Part shown: positions 22,634 through 35,001 of the stretch, one piece after another
Layout: every line of letters starts with the position of its first letter
Position numbering within the stretch: position 1 is the stretch's first letter
Position numbers and translations under genes: made by a program
Notes under the pieces: model-generated
Databases searched by the model: none
Told to the model about the DNA's origin: nothing
Seen by the model: only the letters and a program-made list of their open reading frames with translations
Assembly: GCA_025330725.1 (NCBI GenBank)
Contig: JAIWND010000002.1
Location: forward strand, 1,178,001 to 1,242,000
Length of the DNA stretch: 64,000 bases
Reading direction: 5' to 3'
DNA from: Chlamydoabsidia padenii
Taxonomy: Eukaryota; Mucoromycota; Mucoromycetes; Mucorales; Cunninghamellaceae

Positions 22634-23582
22634 ATGCAAAATCGCTTTTATACACATACATTGAAGCACTTCAACTCGTTACCTTTTTTACAAAATGTAC
22701 GTAAATTGACCAAGACAACACCAACATGCAATCGACGAAGCTTGCGACAACAACATTACATGACCACAAGCGACTATGCAAAAATGACGACGGATTCAAC
22801 GATATCAGCACAATACATTCGTCCTTCAGCCAATCTAGCTACTGCCTTCTCTCTTAATGAACTTTATCGCGACTTTATTCTCTTGCCCGAGTTTATCACA
22901 CCAGAGGAACATGATATGATTGTCCACAATTGCGAAAAGAAACTCAAACGTAGTCTTGGCCGGAATGCACCTTACGAACAGGGTCACTTTGACGGCGTCA
23001 TCACGAACTACAAGGAATGCAGTGTCAGCTCATGGACTGTGGGTGCTGAATGGATGGATCAGTTTATTCAACAACGCATTTATGGTGCTTTATTCCCCTC
23101 TTCTTACCAATGGCTATCTCCTCATATTCTCGACTTGTGCCGTACTGGTGAAATCCGTGGTCATGTGGATAATCTGGAAGCTTCAGGGTCTGTGGTAGCA
23201 GGGCTCTGTTTGAAATCACCTGCGAAAATGATTCTCGAACATCAAGACGATCCTACTTGTCAGGTGGAAATCTTTTTGCCGGCCAGATGTTTCTACATCC
23301 AAAGGTAAAACAAAAATAGAACTTTATTAAACATGGCCTGATTCTTTTGCTGTATATTAAAATAGGGACTCAGTGCGGTACCAATTTAAACATGCTATAG
23401 CTGGCCCCGACAATTCTATATGGGATGGCAAGAAATTTGATAAGCATGATCGCATCTCTCTAATGTTTAGGGTAAGGGCGAAAAAAAAAAAAAAAAAAAA
23501 AAGGTGGGGCCTGTAGATGTGATACTAATACGTCTTTTACTTGTAGAACCAAAAAGATCATGGAAAATCACCAGTATTATGA
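22634..23582 (+). CDS. ALKBH7-like mitochondrial Fe(II)/2-oxoglutarate dioxygenase
   Basis: Three exons: 22634-23304, 23366-23471 and 23547-23582, giving 270 residues. The N terminus (MQNRFYTHTLKHF... NRRSLRQQHY) is basic and free of acids, as in a mitochondrial presequence. The dioxygenase core shows HVDNLEASGSVVAGLCL (around residue 177), carrying the HxD iron ligands, then RDSVRYQFKHAI with the distal His, and RISLMFR with the Arg expected to bind 2-oxoglutarate. The combination DNLEASGSVVAGLCL matches ALKBH7, a matrix protein linked in animals to fatty-acid metabolism and programmed necrosis. Substrate in fungi is unknown to me. The C-terminal exon codes only 11 residues. Confidence 0.85.
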
Positions 23583-23783
23583 TCATCATTTACATTACAG
23601 CATTATCATTAATCACTCTTTGTTTAACCCCCATCCATATCCTCCGTAGAATTAATAAAACATACACATTTACAATAAACATTTGATATTGGGTCCCAAA
23701 ACAGACATTCATTCCATTTTATTGAAGATATAAACCACATATACTATTATCTACAAAGTAAAACACATTTCGACTATGCAATT

Positions 23784-24725
23784 TTATCCTTCCCAGTGTG
23801 CTATTGTTAATTAAAGAAAAAAAAAAAAGACAATAAACATTAGTATACCAATATGTCTTTTATATCATCTTCTTGTACTTACTTGGTAGTTCATTGCCAG
23901 GCACAAATTGACGATCCACACCATCTTTAGTAATAACCGCCAAACGAATAACACCGCCAGATGATCCATCACGAGCCATGGCCAAGGACAAGGCATTCTT
24001 GACAAAGGTAATTGCTTCTTCTTGAGTCATATCATCCCTCCAAACAGAGTCGCAATAACCATAGATATAAGTCGAGCCAGATCCACCAATAGCAAATGGT
24101 TGTCTATGCAATGATCCACCCAGAGGCACGTTGTACACAGATGGTCCATCCTTTTCATCCCATCCTGCCACAATGATGCCTGCCATCAGACCATCCTTGT
24201 TTTGGTAGCACAATTCTTGGAAGAGGGCGCCTGCTGTTCGGACTGAAGGTGCTTGGTTTTCCTGCACACTGTTATTGTTGTTATAATTGTTATTGTTGTT
24301 GTTGTTGGTTGAGTAAAGTCGAAAGAGTAAAGAGGAAATAAACAGTTTAGTGCAAGTTCTTTTGATATTTATAATCCCAACTTACCTATACATTTGGAGA
24401 TAGTAGTGCACAATGTCAGCAATGGCTTGGGTATCAGCAGCAGATCCTGATCGACAACAGTAGATACGATCATGGACCTTGGTCAACTTGTCAGTGACTC
24501 TGTTGGCAATATAAGCACCAGTAGTTGTACGTGAATCAGCACCGACAATAACACCATCTTTAAATTGGACGGCCATGATAGATGTCTACCAGAATTAAAA
24601 TAAAAGATACCCAATATTAGTATACAGTTGTTAGTTGTGGTTATTGTTTCTTTTTTTTTTTTTTGTTTTTTTTTTTTGTTTTGACTACTTACACCAAGAT
24701 TAACTTCACCTTTTTTTAAGCTCAT
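23784..24725 (-). CDS. PRE3: 20S proteasome beta1 subunit (PRE3/PSMB6)
   Basis: Four exons: 24693-24725, 24386-24585, 23883-24268 and 23784-23800, giving 211 residues. It is the caspase-like catalytic subunit of the core particle. The first exon encodes an 11-residue propeptide, [11 protein letters not shown]. The intron falls exactly before the catalytic Thr, so exon 2 starts [20 protein letters not shown]. Other family marks: [15 protein letters not shown] with the catalytic Lys, [44 protein letters not shown] and [17 protein letters not shown] donor GTAAGT lies in ELPSKYKK. Spliced, the C terminus becomes ELPTHWEG; unspliced it is [10 protein letters not shown] ending at 23860. I prefer the spliced end because the signals are strong, but both are possible. 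Confidence 0.93.
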
Positions 24726-24880
24726 GGTTTGTGAGAATTTGACTTTGAGTATAGGATTAAAGAAGAGAAAAGAGAGAGAGGAAGAGACGCGCGTTCTGCA
24801 AAATGAAGTCCAGCTCAATTTTTTCAACCCACCATAAGGGGTCGAATTGGCTCCACCGACATGACGTGGGCCAGGAAAGT

Positions 24881-24891
24881 CGGGATTTGAA
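24881..24891 (-). promoter_or_regulatory. Upstream motif CGGGATTTGAA (proteasome beta1)
   Basis: Exact motif, 156 bases from the minus-strand ATG. It is followed by AATTCCCCG, making a loose palindrome. Confidence 0.55.
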
Positions 24892-24902
24892 AATTCCCCG
24901 AT

Positions 24903-25270
24903 CATTAGCTCTCTGTTTGAAATGGGTTCCCTATTGCACCAAGATGATTGGATTTCTTAGTAGATTGATTATTGCCTCATTCGAGTAATAAGAATACAAA
25001 AGTCTGTTCATTGGTGATTCCCTTCATTTAAACTTTTTTGCGTTTGTGGTCGATAGTGTGGTGGGCTTGTCAGACGAATAAAAAAAAAGTTACCTCAAGC
25101 CCCGCAATGAATTAAGCTCTTTTCATTGGTTGATTGGATAACGCCAATACAGAGATACGAAGGATCGTTCGTCAACATACAATGACTTTTCTTTTCAATG
25201 TGCCTATTCATCAGTACTGTGATTGAAAGTAACTCTGATTGTCATCAGATCATGATAAGACTATTGTCGA

Positions 25271-25314
<44 letters not shown>

Positions 25315-25710
25315 TGGCCGTTGTCACCAATTGGTAGGGCAGGACACATATCAGCTGTGTAACAAAGAAGGCACTGGGACGATTTGGCGGCGTTTCAAAA
25401 AAAATTCAAAAGGTTCTTGGCTTTCCTTTTCCTTTTTTTTTTTTCTCTTTTCTTTTCTTTTCATCCTTGTCAGTTTTTTTTTACTTATTAAGTACTTGAA
25501 GGTAACTTATCAAAAGAAGATATAGATCAAAAGAGTAGAGTGGGGAAGGTCTTTCACCTATGAGAGGATACTAAAGTGTCAACTCATAAGTGACAGTGGG
25601 GTGGTGATGGTGGTGGATGAATTAAACGCGTCTTGTTGTCAGTCCCTGTCAGATAATGGAAAACAGACTTTATATACTCATCATCTTTTTATTATTATTG
25701 TTGTAATAGT
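24903..25710. other. Divergent spacer with 41-base poly(T)
   Basis: Contains T41 at 25273-25313. The recurrent motif is absent upstream of the methyltransferase; an ACGCGT (MCB-like) hexamer lies at about 25627. No gene seen. Confidence 0.5.
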
Positions 25711-27244
25711 ATGGGAGTAGAAGGTACTTATAAACAAACAACTTGGAAAGCTATCCACAATGCTACCCATCCTATTGAAGGCGCTGGTAACACTTCCTTC
25801 AGCAATGTCGTCCTCGGCAGTGTTGTACTTGGTCTTCCTCTGACACTCACTTACAAGCTTGGTCTTCCTTGGTTCTTCTTCTTCCCATTGGCTCTTCTTC
25901 TTGCTCTTCCTTCATTGGCATCTGTGATCTACTTGTACAGCCGTTTTGCACCACGTAACCGGACCAATGTGAAGCTCCCTGGCAAACCTTTGGAAGACTA
26001 CATGACTATCCACGACCCTGAACTCAAAAAACAATACAATGGCTACACCAAGATTCCTATGGAAACCTTCTTTGAAGCATACTTTGTTGGCAAAATCGAT
26101 ATTAAAGGTGACATACTCGAAGTGTTTGAATTACGACACGACTGGGCTGCCTTCCAATTCACTTTGGGCCAATTCAAATTCTTCTTGACTCAATGGATTC
26201 CTGAAACTCTCTGGCACAGTCGTGATCAAGACGAAAATCAGGTGCGCGATCACTATGACCGTGGTGATGACTTTTACGAAGCATTCCTTGGCCCCCGTAT
26301 GGTGTACACCTCTGGCATCATCTCTGACCCCAAGAAACGCGAAACTTTGGAAGAAATGCAAGATAACAAGATGGAATTGATCTGTAACAAGATTCATTTG
26401 AAGAAGGGTGAAAAGCATCTTGATATTGGCTCTGGCTGGGGTACTTTGACTGCGTATGCTGCTAAGAATTATGGCTCTGACTCGACTGGTGTGACTTTGG
26501 CCAAGAAGCAAACGGAATATGGAAACAACAGATGTGCTGAATGGGGTGTAGCTGACCATGCCCGCATCAAGTGTATGGACTACCGTGATATTCCTACCGA
26601 AACCAAGTATGACAAGATTACCTGTGTGGAAATGGCTGAACATGTTGGTCTTCTTCGCTTTGACTCCTTCCTCAACGATGTGCGTGAACGCTTGGACGAT
26701 GATGGTTTATTCTATATGCAAGTCGCTGGTCTACGTGCTACTTGGCAATATGAAGATTTTATCTGGGGTTTGTTTATGGGTCGCTACATTTTCCCTGGTG
26801 CTGATGCTTCTACTCCTCTTTACTGGTATCTTCGCAAACTGGAAATCAATGGCTTTGAAATTCAAAATGTTGATACCATCGGTGTCCATTACTCCTCTAC
26901 TTTGGAAAAGTGGTACTTGAACTGGATGAAGAACCGTGATGACATTCGCGCTAAATATGGTGACAAGATGTAAGTCAGGGGAAGAAGAAAAAAAGGGGGG
27001 CGGGTGATGGGACAGATAATACAGGATTGGAATACTGATCGTCTTTTTTTTTTTTTTGGTTTGTTTCTTTAGTACTCGTGTCTGGGATATCTTCCTTGCC
27101 TGGTCTACTATCATCTCTCGTCAAGGCAGTGCTACTTGTTTCCAAATTGTTGCCAACAAGAACCGAAATGCCTTTGATCGTGCTGCCCTCATCAACAACC
27201 GCACCAACCCCTCTGCTTGGAAGGTGGACAACAAGACTGAATAG
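25711..27244 (+). CDS. Sphingolipid C9-methyltransferase (cyclopropane-fatty-acid-synthase-like)
   Basis: Two exons, 25711-26969 and 27073-27244, giving 476 residues. The enzyme adds the C9 methyl branch to the sphingoid base of fungal glucosylceramide using S-adenosylmethionine. Two membrane segments lie near the N terminus (SNVVLGSVVLGLPLTLTY and WFFFFPLALLLALPSLASV). The methyltransferase core has HYDRGDDFYEAFLGPRMVYT, SAM motif I HLDIGSGWGTLTAYA (around residue 236), and VEMAEHVGLLRF, as in CFA-synthase-like enzymes. Membrane anchor plus CFA core is the fungal C9-methyltransferase layout rather than bacterial CFA synthase. The codon use of this gene is strongly biased toward C-ending codons, which suggests high expression. 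Confidence 0.93.
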
Positions 27245-27771
27245 TTTATAGTATGTAGTGTTTATATCAGTTATATATAGTCTCTCTTTACATATGTTTT
27301 TTATCTCCCCCTTTTTAGTTATATATTCATTTGCTCCTTTATTTACTTTGTAAATATGTCAAATAATAAAAAAAAAGAAAATACTTGCAGCATCATCATC
27401 TACAAATGTCTATTGGGCTAATAATGGAATGGGCTGGAAGTATTATGTGGTCTAGTCCAATTAGGATGAACGGAGAAAGAGTTATTCCTTGGTGGGAAAA
27501 CTCGACTGATGATTTCAAATGTTGTAGACATAGACCCTTTAATCAGGCCTTTTGCCCCGAAAAACAAAAACAAATGTTAAACCATTATAATTTAATTTTT
27601 CTTTAATTTGCCATGTATTTTTTTTTAAAAAAAAGATTTCCAGATGTGCCAGTTCTTGTGTTTGTATGTATGGGTTGATATAATGAATAGGTTGATTTTT
27701 TTTTGTTGTTATTTAACACCCGACCCAATTAAGGCAAAGTCCGACTATTTGGTACCTGGATTTTTTTTATT
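27245..27771. other. Intergenic spacer
   Basis: 3' flank with AATAAAAAA near 27364. No supported gene. Confidence 0.4.
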
Positions 27772-28358
27772 TTAAAGAGAGGCTTTTACTATTAAGAAAA
27801 GGAAGTGTATATACATAAATTGATCTAAACTAGTTAATCCAAAGTAAGCTTCAGATCCTTGATATATTGACAGCGGAAGACAACCATACATATTCCCGAA
27901 TATATCGTTGATAGTCTTGTTCTTGAAGCAATCTATTTTGTTCCGTTCGAGGTGTCCCAGCCGTTTGATAGCGATCCATATCAAATCCATCCGTATCCCG
28001 TCTTGTGTCTTGGTCCCATGTTGCATTGTGAGATGTTTGATCGAATTGAGAGCAGAATTAAACAAACCCAGCATGTCATTGTATTGAGTATTGTCAAGGT
28101 GTGATTGTCGGGGAAAGTTGTACAAATCGGTTGCCTCGTCTTTTAAAGATATTCAGTGATTCTAATGTTACTGTCGCCGCCGCCGTGGATGTTGGTGATT
28201 CCATATGATGATTCAAAAATTCGGTCCCTAAAAGTGAGGCGAATCGACATTTGGAGAAGACTGTCGTGTATGCGCCCCAGTTCCTTGTTAAAGTTGCCTA
28301 TCATACTAGTCATGTTGGGATAAAGACGAGCAAGGTAAACCAGATTAGGAGCCATCAT
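27772..28358 (-). pseudogene. Unrecognised ORF pair split by one frame shift
   Basis: The upper ORF (28358-28143) starts MMAPNLVYLARLYPNMTSMI and ends ITEYL. The second open frame continues directly as KDEATDLYNFPRQSHLDNTQ to a TAA at 27772. The two overlap in a CTTTAAAAG stretch, where a single-base change would connect them. Both halves look like one helical protein of about 190 residues (NFNKELGRIHDSLLQMSIRL; LGLFNSALNSIKHLTMQHG). No motif is recognised, and no promoter motif lies close to its ATG. It could be a recent pseudogene, a sequencing indel in the A/T run, or a spliced gene. Confidence 0.4.
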
Positions 28359-28699
28359 TTATTGAGTACCAAGCAAACCCCAGGGGTTTCACCAAATTGC
28401 CCACAGGAGTGTGTTTATGTGAGTTGACAAGAGATTGTTCCATGGTCGCCAACATTTAACAAAGCTTTTCCCGTCAGATCTGCAAACACAAAGGTTCTTG
28501 AAGACACGTACCCTGAGAAGTGTATTTGACCAATTGAAGAGATGCATAGCTGGTTTGAGAAAGCTAAATGAGAATCAAATCAAGCACCTCTTGAAGAAGA
28601 TGAGGTATAAAGGAGTGATTTGTAAAAAGATATAGGAAAAAGTAAGGAAGAAAAGAGAAAGATAAAATTTTAGCCAGCACAAAATGGGATCACGATTGG
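28359..28699. other. Intergenic spacer
   Basis: A short plus-strand open stretch (28435-28635) has no homology I recognise. Treated as non-coding. Confidence 0.35.
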
Positions 28700-28710
28700 C
28701 GGGATTTGAA
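28700..28710 (-). promoter_or_regulatory. Upstream motif CGGGATTTGAA (kinesin-14)
   Basis: Within GGCGGGATTTGAA, 84 bases before the kinesin ATG. Confidence 0.65.
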
Positions 28711-28793
28711 TATGAACACGCTTCTCAAAAGGCGGATCTTTTTTTTTGTGTCTTTCCTCTTGTTTTCCGCCACTTCTCCTTTTTTTTAGACAG

Positions 28794-31532
28794 ATGGGAA
28801 AAGTAAGTAACTCTTTAATCAATAACAACTACAGATATATTTGCTCACATGCTGCTCCTTTTGACTGCTATAATGTTTAGTTTTCTACAACCTCTCAACG
28901 ATCGACCTCATCTAAAGTATCAACCGTAAACAACAAAATCGACAAGACACCCTCTGCTCTGAAAGAAACCACCAACAACACTAGAATCAGCAAACCAATG
29001 ACAAGCACTAATGGTACTTTAAAGAAAAAGACTTCTCTCAACGGCACTGGATCGAAAAACAAAACAGCAATAACTACAACAACAATGGCGGCAAACAAAT
29101 CAATCCACAACAGCAGCAGCATCGCTATGAAAAGAAAGGCGCCTAATGATACGAACCCTACTAATCGAACTAAAACCAGCAAAACGTCGCCGACTTCATC
29201 TACTAATTCTCACCTTACTGGTGGAGCTACCAATACTAAATTCAACACTACTACGGGGACCAGTAAAGGCGGACGACGACGACCAGCTTGGGATCTTCGG
29301 GTAATCAAGAATTGGACATTATAAAACAACTTTACTCACTCAATCACATAAACTTTTTTTTTTTTTCAAATAGGGCAAGATTGACGATTTAACTAGTGTG
29401 GCGACTGATCTGGCGACTGAAAGTAAGTAATGGTGGATGAATCAAAAGAAGAAGAAGGTACTAACACTGATACTATATTCGTCTCATTGTATAGCTGGTA
29501 CGGTAGTTGATTTAACAAAGGAACTGGAATCTCAAGTAGGAACTGCGAATGTGGAACTTCAGCAAATGAAAGATAGGGTCTATGAACTGGAGGCCCGTTT
29601 AAAGGTAAAATCATCATCCACTCTCAAATTGTCATTATCGGGAAATTTGAATTACTAACATGTAACCTTCATTTACTCTCAAAAGGCAAAAAAGGACCAA
29701 TGTCAACAAGCGATGGATAGATTAAAGCAGCAACATGCCCAAGAAAATCGACACCTTGAAGAATCTATTCGCCAGTACAAAGATTATCAGCTTGAATTCG
29801 ATACTATACTGCAAGATCTTCGATCCACAACAACTAATCTACATCGGGAAGAAGAAAAGGGACGACAAGAAAACGAACAAATGAAGGTAAGCAACATGTA
29901 TACTATATATCATGTATTTGACACCTAACTCTGTTTATGTACCTTTATATTTAGTTGACAGTGGAATCTGGCTTGATGAAACTATCTGAAATACAATCCA
30001 AATTGGCTGATTCCACAAAAAAATTACAGGTATACAAACACAACATGATTGACTTGGTGATGGTTACTAATCTAACGATGATTTGATTGATAGGATACTG
30101 ATTCTACTCTGATGGAAAAACAAAGAATATCTGAAAACTTGGCAACTCAACTGGAGGCGACGATGAAACGATACCATGATATTGACTCTCAACTATTGAA
30201 AGAAGAAAAAAGCCGCCGGAAATTACACAATACCCTTCAAGAACTCAAAGGCAACATTCGGGTGTTTTGTCGTATGCGACCGTCCTTGGAATCCGAACGA
30301 ATTCACGATGGTGCCCTAGCTCAAGTCAGATTTGATGGTGAACAAGAAGGTGGCGTCGATAGTATGGAATTCTCTGAACAGGTGGTCTCTGGTACGATGA
30401 TGAACAAGAAGATGATCAAGACCTATTCTTTCTCCTTTGATAAGATCTTCACTCCACAAGACGGCCAAAAGGAATGTTTTGAAGAAATATCTCAGTTGGT
30501 GCAATCGGCGTTGGATGGCTATCATGTGTGTATCTTTGCGTATGGACAAACTGGCAGTGGTAAAACTTTTACCATGCAAGGACCAAGTGGCAATCAAGGT
30601 GACTCTAATGATATGGGTATGATTCCTCGAGCGGTGCATCAAATATATGAAGTTGCGCAAAGACTATCTCATCAAGGTTGGACATATACTATGGAAGGTC
30701 AATTCTTGGAAATCTACAATGAAACAATTCATGATCTTCTGGGTGAAGTATCAGAATATGGTAAAAAAAGGCATGACATCCGACATGAAAAGAATGGCAA
30801 GACGATTGTGACAGATATGACCGTTGGTAAAACCGAAAAAAAGAAAAACATGTACACTTGAACAAAAACATACTCACTTCTTTTTTTTAAAAAAACACTA
30901 TAGTGGAACTGAACTCACCAAACAAAGTAAAATCAATGCTTCATAAGGCGAATCAAAATCGGGCGACAGGATCTACACTGCTGAACGAACGATCCTCTCG
31001 AAGTCATAGTGTCTTTGTATTGCAATTGACGGGTCACAATAAGACGACGGGTGAACGAACATCAGGGGTATTGAACTTGATTGATTTGGCTGGTTCCGAA
31101 CGATTGGCGGCATCTGGGGCTACTGGTGATCGTCTGACTGAAACAAAGGCTATCAACAAAAGTCTTAGCTGCTTAGGAGATGTGATCCATGCTTTGGCCA
31201 GGAACAAGGAAGGGTCTCATATTCCTTATAGAAACTCTAAATTGACATACCTTCTACAAAACTCATTAGGTAAGCTCATGATTTGCTCAAAACTGATAAT
31301 TCACTCTTCTTTTTTGTTAATACTCTAACTTAGGTGGTAACTGCAAAACATTGATGTTTGTCAACATATCACCACTAGCAGAACATTTTGGTGAAACTCT
31401 GTGCTCACTTCGATTTGCAACAAAGGTAAAAGAATGAAACATACTTTGATAACATTTGATGATACGAATTACTTTTTTCTTCTTCTTTAGGTCAACTCTT
31501 GTAGGATCGGAACTGCCAGGAAAGCCAAATAG
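28794..31532 (+). CDS. Kinesin-14 (C-terminal, minus-end-directed motor; Kar3/HSET-like)
   Basis: Ten exons: 28794-28802, 28881-29300, 29374-29422, 29495-29604, 29686-29886, 29955-30029, 30094-30826, 30904-31269, 31334-31425 and 31491-31532, giving 698 residues. The motor organises spindle and nuclear-fusion microtubules. Order: a basic, Ser/Thr-rich microtubule-binding tail (residues 1-145), a coiled-coil stalk ([35 protein letters not shown]), the kinesin-14 neck [14 protein letters not shown] (around residue 336), P-loop [13 protein letters not shown] (around 437), switch [12 protein letters not shown], switch [17 protein letters not shown], and a C-terminal motor end ([20 protein letters not shown]). 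The first exon encodes only Met-Gly-Lys. The motor lying after the coil and the [11 protein letters not shown] neck fix the class. Confidence 0.95.
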
Positions 31533-32527
31533 TTACTATCACATTTATTACTATAGTTATTTGTCTTTTAAAACATTAAATAAAAAAAGGTTGTATATTG
31601 ATTAGTTTATAATGAAGATGGAATGTATTGTGTATGTTTGTGAAAATGGTGTTGTATAAACTTTCTTGTCTTGACATCATTTGTAGGTATTCTCAGGTCA
31701 ATTCTTTTCTTTTTGTGCCCATGATATCATCCTTTACATAGGGTTTGATTATTTGACTTGTCTTTTTGGAATACCTCGACAATTACAGTATCATATGTTA
31801 AAGATTCCCTGTGTTGACAAAGGACATTGCCCATACATAACAGTATGTTGTCGATATGATAATATCATTTCATATCTGCATGAATCATCAAACCGTGGAT
31901 ACCTTATAATCCGATATGTATGACATCATCTGGTGCCAAACTGGAAACTGTAAAAGTCTTTATATGTATGTATATCATAAACTAACAACCTGTATTTTGT
32001 GCTTATACTATACTCTTCCTGTCAGTCGATCGTTCCATCCAATAAACCTGCATTTGGAAATTTCTGCCCCTGGCAGTATCGGATATTGAAACATAAATAT
32101 TCAATTCCCGCCAAGGTGCTTTCTCTGGGCGATCATTATGAGCTCCTTTGTTACCCAACCATGATGGATCAATTGCCAAACTTGTGTATATGTCATGTGG
32201 ATCTATTAAAACAGTAGAGATCACCTACATAAAGATGTAATCATTCCCCCCTCTTTTAATCAATAATGAACTTTCCGTGTCCCTATGTCATCATAGACAT
32301 TGTTCTACATATATGATGATGCTGAGGCATACCTCTCTCCCAACTTCTTTATTAGGGGGTTTTCATTACCTGCCGCCTTTGAAAAGACAAAACTTTGCAC
32401 TACCCAGGTTCAATACGTTATTTCATTTTATTAAAGCATCACTTTCATATAAATGCTTTGGTCAAACCCAATATGAAACCATCAAAGGGGCAACTACACC
32501 ACAAAATATGGGGAGCGGCATCATCAT
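31533..32527. other. Intergenic spacer with a loose motif copy
   Basis: Contains ATTCAATTCCCGCC at 32099-32112, a motif variant without a recognised start codon near it. No gene is supported. Confidence 0.4.
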
Positions 32528-32539
32528 CGGGGCTTGAAA
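32528..32539 (-). promoter_or_regulatory. Weak motif variant CGGGGCTTGAAA (LRR gene)
   Basis: Two mismatches from the consensus and 206 bases from the ATG. Listed only as a possible copy. Confidence 0.25.
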
Positions 32540-32744
32540 ACTAAGGAAGGGAAAAAAGTAAAACGTTTCGTCAACGAATTTTGCTTATTTCTTCCGGTCC
32601 TTACCTTTTTTGTTATTCTCTTTCTCTTTCCCTCCCTCACCTTTTTTATTTTATTTTATTTTATTTTTATTTTTTACTTCTCTCTCTCTCTCTTTTTAAT
32701 CATTCAATTCACTCCAACGGATATTGCATGACTTGCTCTGACAG

Positions 32745-35001
32745 ATGACGACCACAGTTTCAGGACAGTCATTCGTACGAACCCTCCGGCATTACTTGGA
32801 CGCCAATGAAGCAAAACTCATGACATCTTTGACTTCTGATGGAAGGGGGGCCAAATCTTCTACACCAACAACACAACGAACGAACTCCAACCACACTACT
32901 CATGGATTCAATACATCATCACTTCCTGCAGTACTTGTCAACAATCCTAAGCGATCGTCTATAGGATTCCCATACATGTCCCTGCTTGCCGTCACCAGCT
33001 CTACATCCACTCTACCAGCTCTGGACAAGACACCTTATATGCCTACAGCCCGTTGCTTCTCACTTGATATCCACTACCTCTACTTTCTCTTTATTCAATT
33101 TGATCATCTTGGACTGGATGTGGCTTCTTCTTCATTATTAGCTGATTCCATTCCACCTGAAGGGATCGTGGCTGACCATGTTGATGATGATACCGGTAAA
33201 GCACCTTCCATTCTCTCTATTGGTTCGGTAGCTTCCAACATGTCCACCCTCTCACTTGGCTCTGGTTGGCAATTCTGGAAAAGACGACAAGATACCCACG
33301 ACAATAGCAGCCAAACATCATCAAACACACGGACTATACAAGACGATATTGTCCATATTCACCAATGTCTCTCCAGAATAACCGCACTCAAATTACATAT
33401 GCATGTGGTGGTCCATCCAACAACTGGTGTAGCTCGAAGCGGTCAACGTGTTATTCTCGGTTATGAAACACCAATTACTCAGATACAACAACAAGAAGAC
33501 GAAGCGATCACACTCTCTTTGGCGCCATTTCAACAATTATCTTACTTGGAGTTGGATCATATTCACCCTCGGATGATCGGTGGTTGGGTCTCTTTTGCAC
33601 CAAGATTGATTAGTCTTGTCATCAAGCGTGCTGGGATTGAAGATGCGGCGGAACTTCTTCAGGTATTACATGGTGTCGAGAATGATAAGGAGGACAATCA
33701 ACAACAACAAGGGCAAAACAACAGTGGTGACACCAATCCAGTCAAAATCACCTTTGACCAATTACAAATGCTATCCCTTCAGGATAACAATTTAACAACA
33801 CTCGATAAAACACCATTACAACATATGCAATCCATCACACATCTCAACGTATCCAGTAATCTTCTGATTGATGTGCCTCATTCTTTATCGGTCCTTTACA
33901 ACTTGCATTCACTCAACTTGGCATACAACATGTTATCATCAACCACGGGTATCAACTCTATTCTCGGTAATATTCAAGAACTAAATCTACGTGGGAATCG
34001 ACTAACTAATGTCGTGGGATTGGATCGACTTTGGGCTCTGGAACGACTTGATGTGCGTGACAATCGTATCGAGGATATGGCGGAAATGACTCGATTGGTG
34101 ACTTTGCCTAATTTGGATGACATTTGGATGGCGGGGAATCCTTTTACGTTGGCGAATGTAAGTTCATTTTTGGGTGTATGGAATAATAAAAAAAAATGAC
34201 TAACTTCCTCACTTTTTGTTGTTGTTGTTGTTATTGTAGTCCTCTTATAGGGTGGAACTGTTTACTGAATTCCATAAACACAATGCATCTTTGAAACTCG
34301 ATGGTACCGGGCCTTCCTTTACAGAAAAACTACGGTTCCAATCTAACCCTCACATGCATCAACATGACTCAACACCAGCAGCAACCACTACTTCAGCAAA
34401 TCATTCTCCTATAACACCAACAGCACCCACTGGAAATAATATCACTTTGGATAATAGTAATCAAGTAACAACCACGCCAGCCGAAAACGGAGCACCCGAA
34501 ATACCCCAGGAAGAGACAAAGACACTCAAAATGGCACGGGCGAAATCCAAGAAAAACAAGCGGGTGATTCGATTACGACAAGATATGGTGGAGCCTTCAA
34601 TGGAAACAAGCGAAGCACTCGATAATGGAGGGGATGGGAAACCGGGGCATGTACTTCGTTATGCAGAATTACAGCAATCGATTCAACCCAACTTGACTCG
34701 TCGACGATCGAATGCATCGAAAAAGTCCAGCAAATCGACATCTACATCAAACACAGGACATCATCATCGATCTAAATCACCTCCACCTCCGCCAAAACTA
34801 CCTTCTATTACACCTGAAATTAATACCTCTATCACTGATGATATCCAGTCTGTGCAACAACAAAAACGCCTGTCAGCCGAAGAAGCATTCCGCCGGAAAA
34901 TCGAAATGATGCGACAAGAAGCTGGAACTGGATGGTTAAGAGTATTACAGGAAATGGAAACTAACAAGGAAAAGGTGAATGATGGATCTATGGTTGAATG
35001 A
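32745..35001 (+). CDS. Leucine-rich-repeat scaffold protein, unknown role
   Basis: Two exons, 32745-34157 and 34240-35001, giving 724 residues. The N terminus (SFVRTLRHYLDANEAKLM) is followed by a Ser/Thr-rich stretch. Residues about 330-470 hold SDS22-like leucine-rich repeats: LQMLSLQDNNLTTLDKTPLQ, ITHLNVSSNLLIDVP, LHSLNLAYNMLSST, IQELNLRGNRLTNVVGLD, LERLDVRDNRIEDMAEM and LPNLDDIWMAGNPFT. An LRR cap-like segment (SSYRVELFTEFHKHNASLKL) comes next. The C-terminal third is disordered (poly-Pro PPPPPKLP, basic KSKKNKRVIRLRQ), ending in a conserved-looking helix, AEEAFRRKIEMMRQEAG. The LRR layout recalls fungal nischarin/Sog2-like proteins, but I cannot confirm that. Probably a protein-binding adaptor. 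Confidence 0.8.

Noticed and set aside
26131..26643. 170-codon open frame on the minus strand inside the sphingolipid C9-methyltransferase gene
   Set aside because: It is a shadow of a strongly codon-biased gene; no splice signals, motif or family match.
30316..30660. Minus-strand open frame inside kinesin-14
   Set aside because: Antisense to the conserved motor domain; composition is a mirror of that coding sequence.
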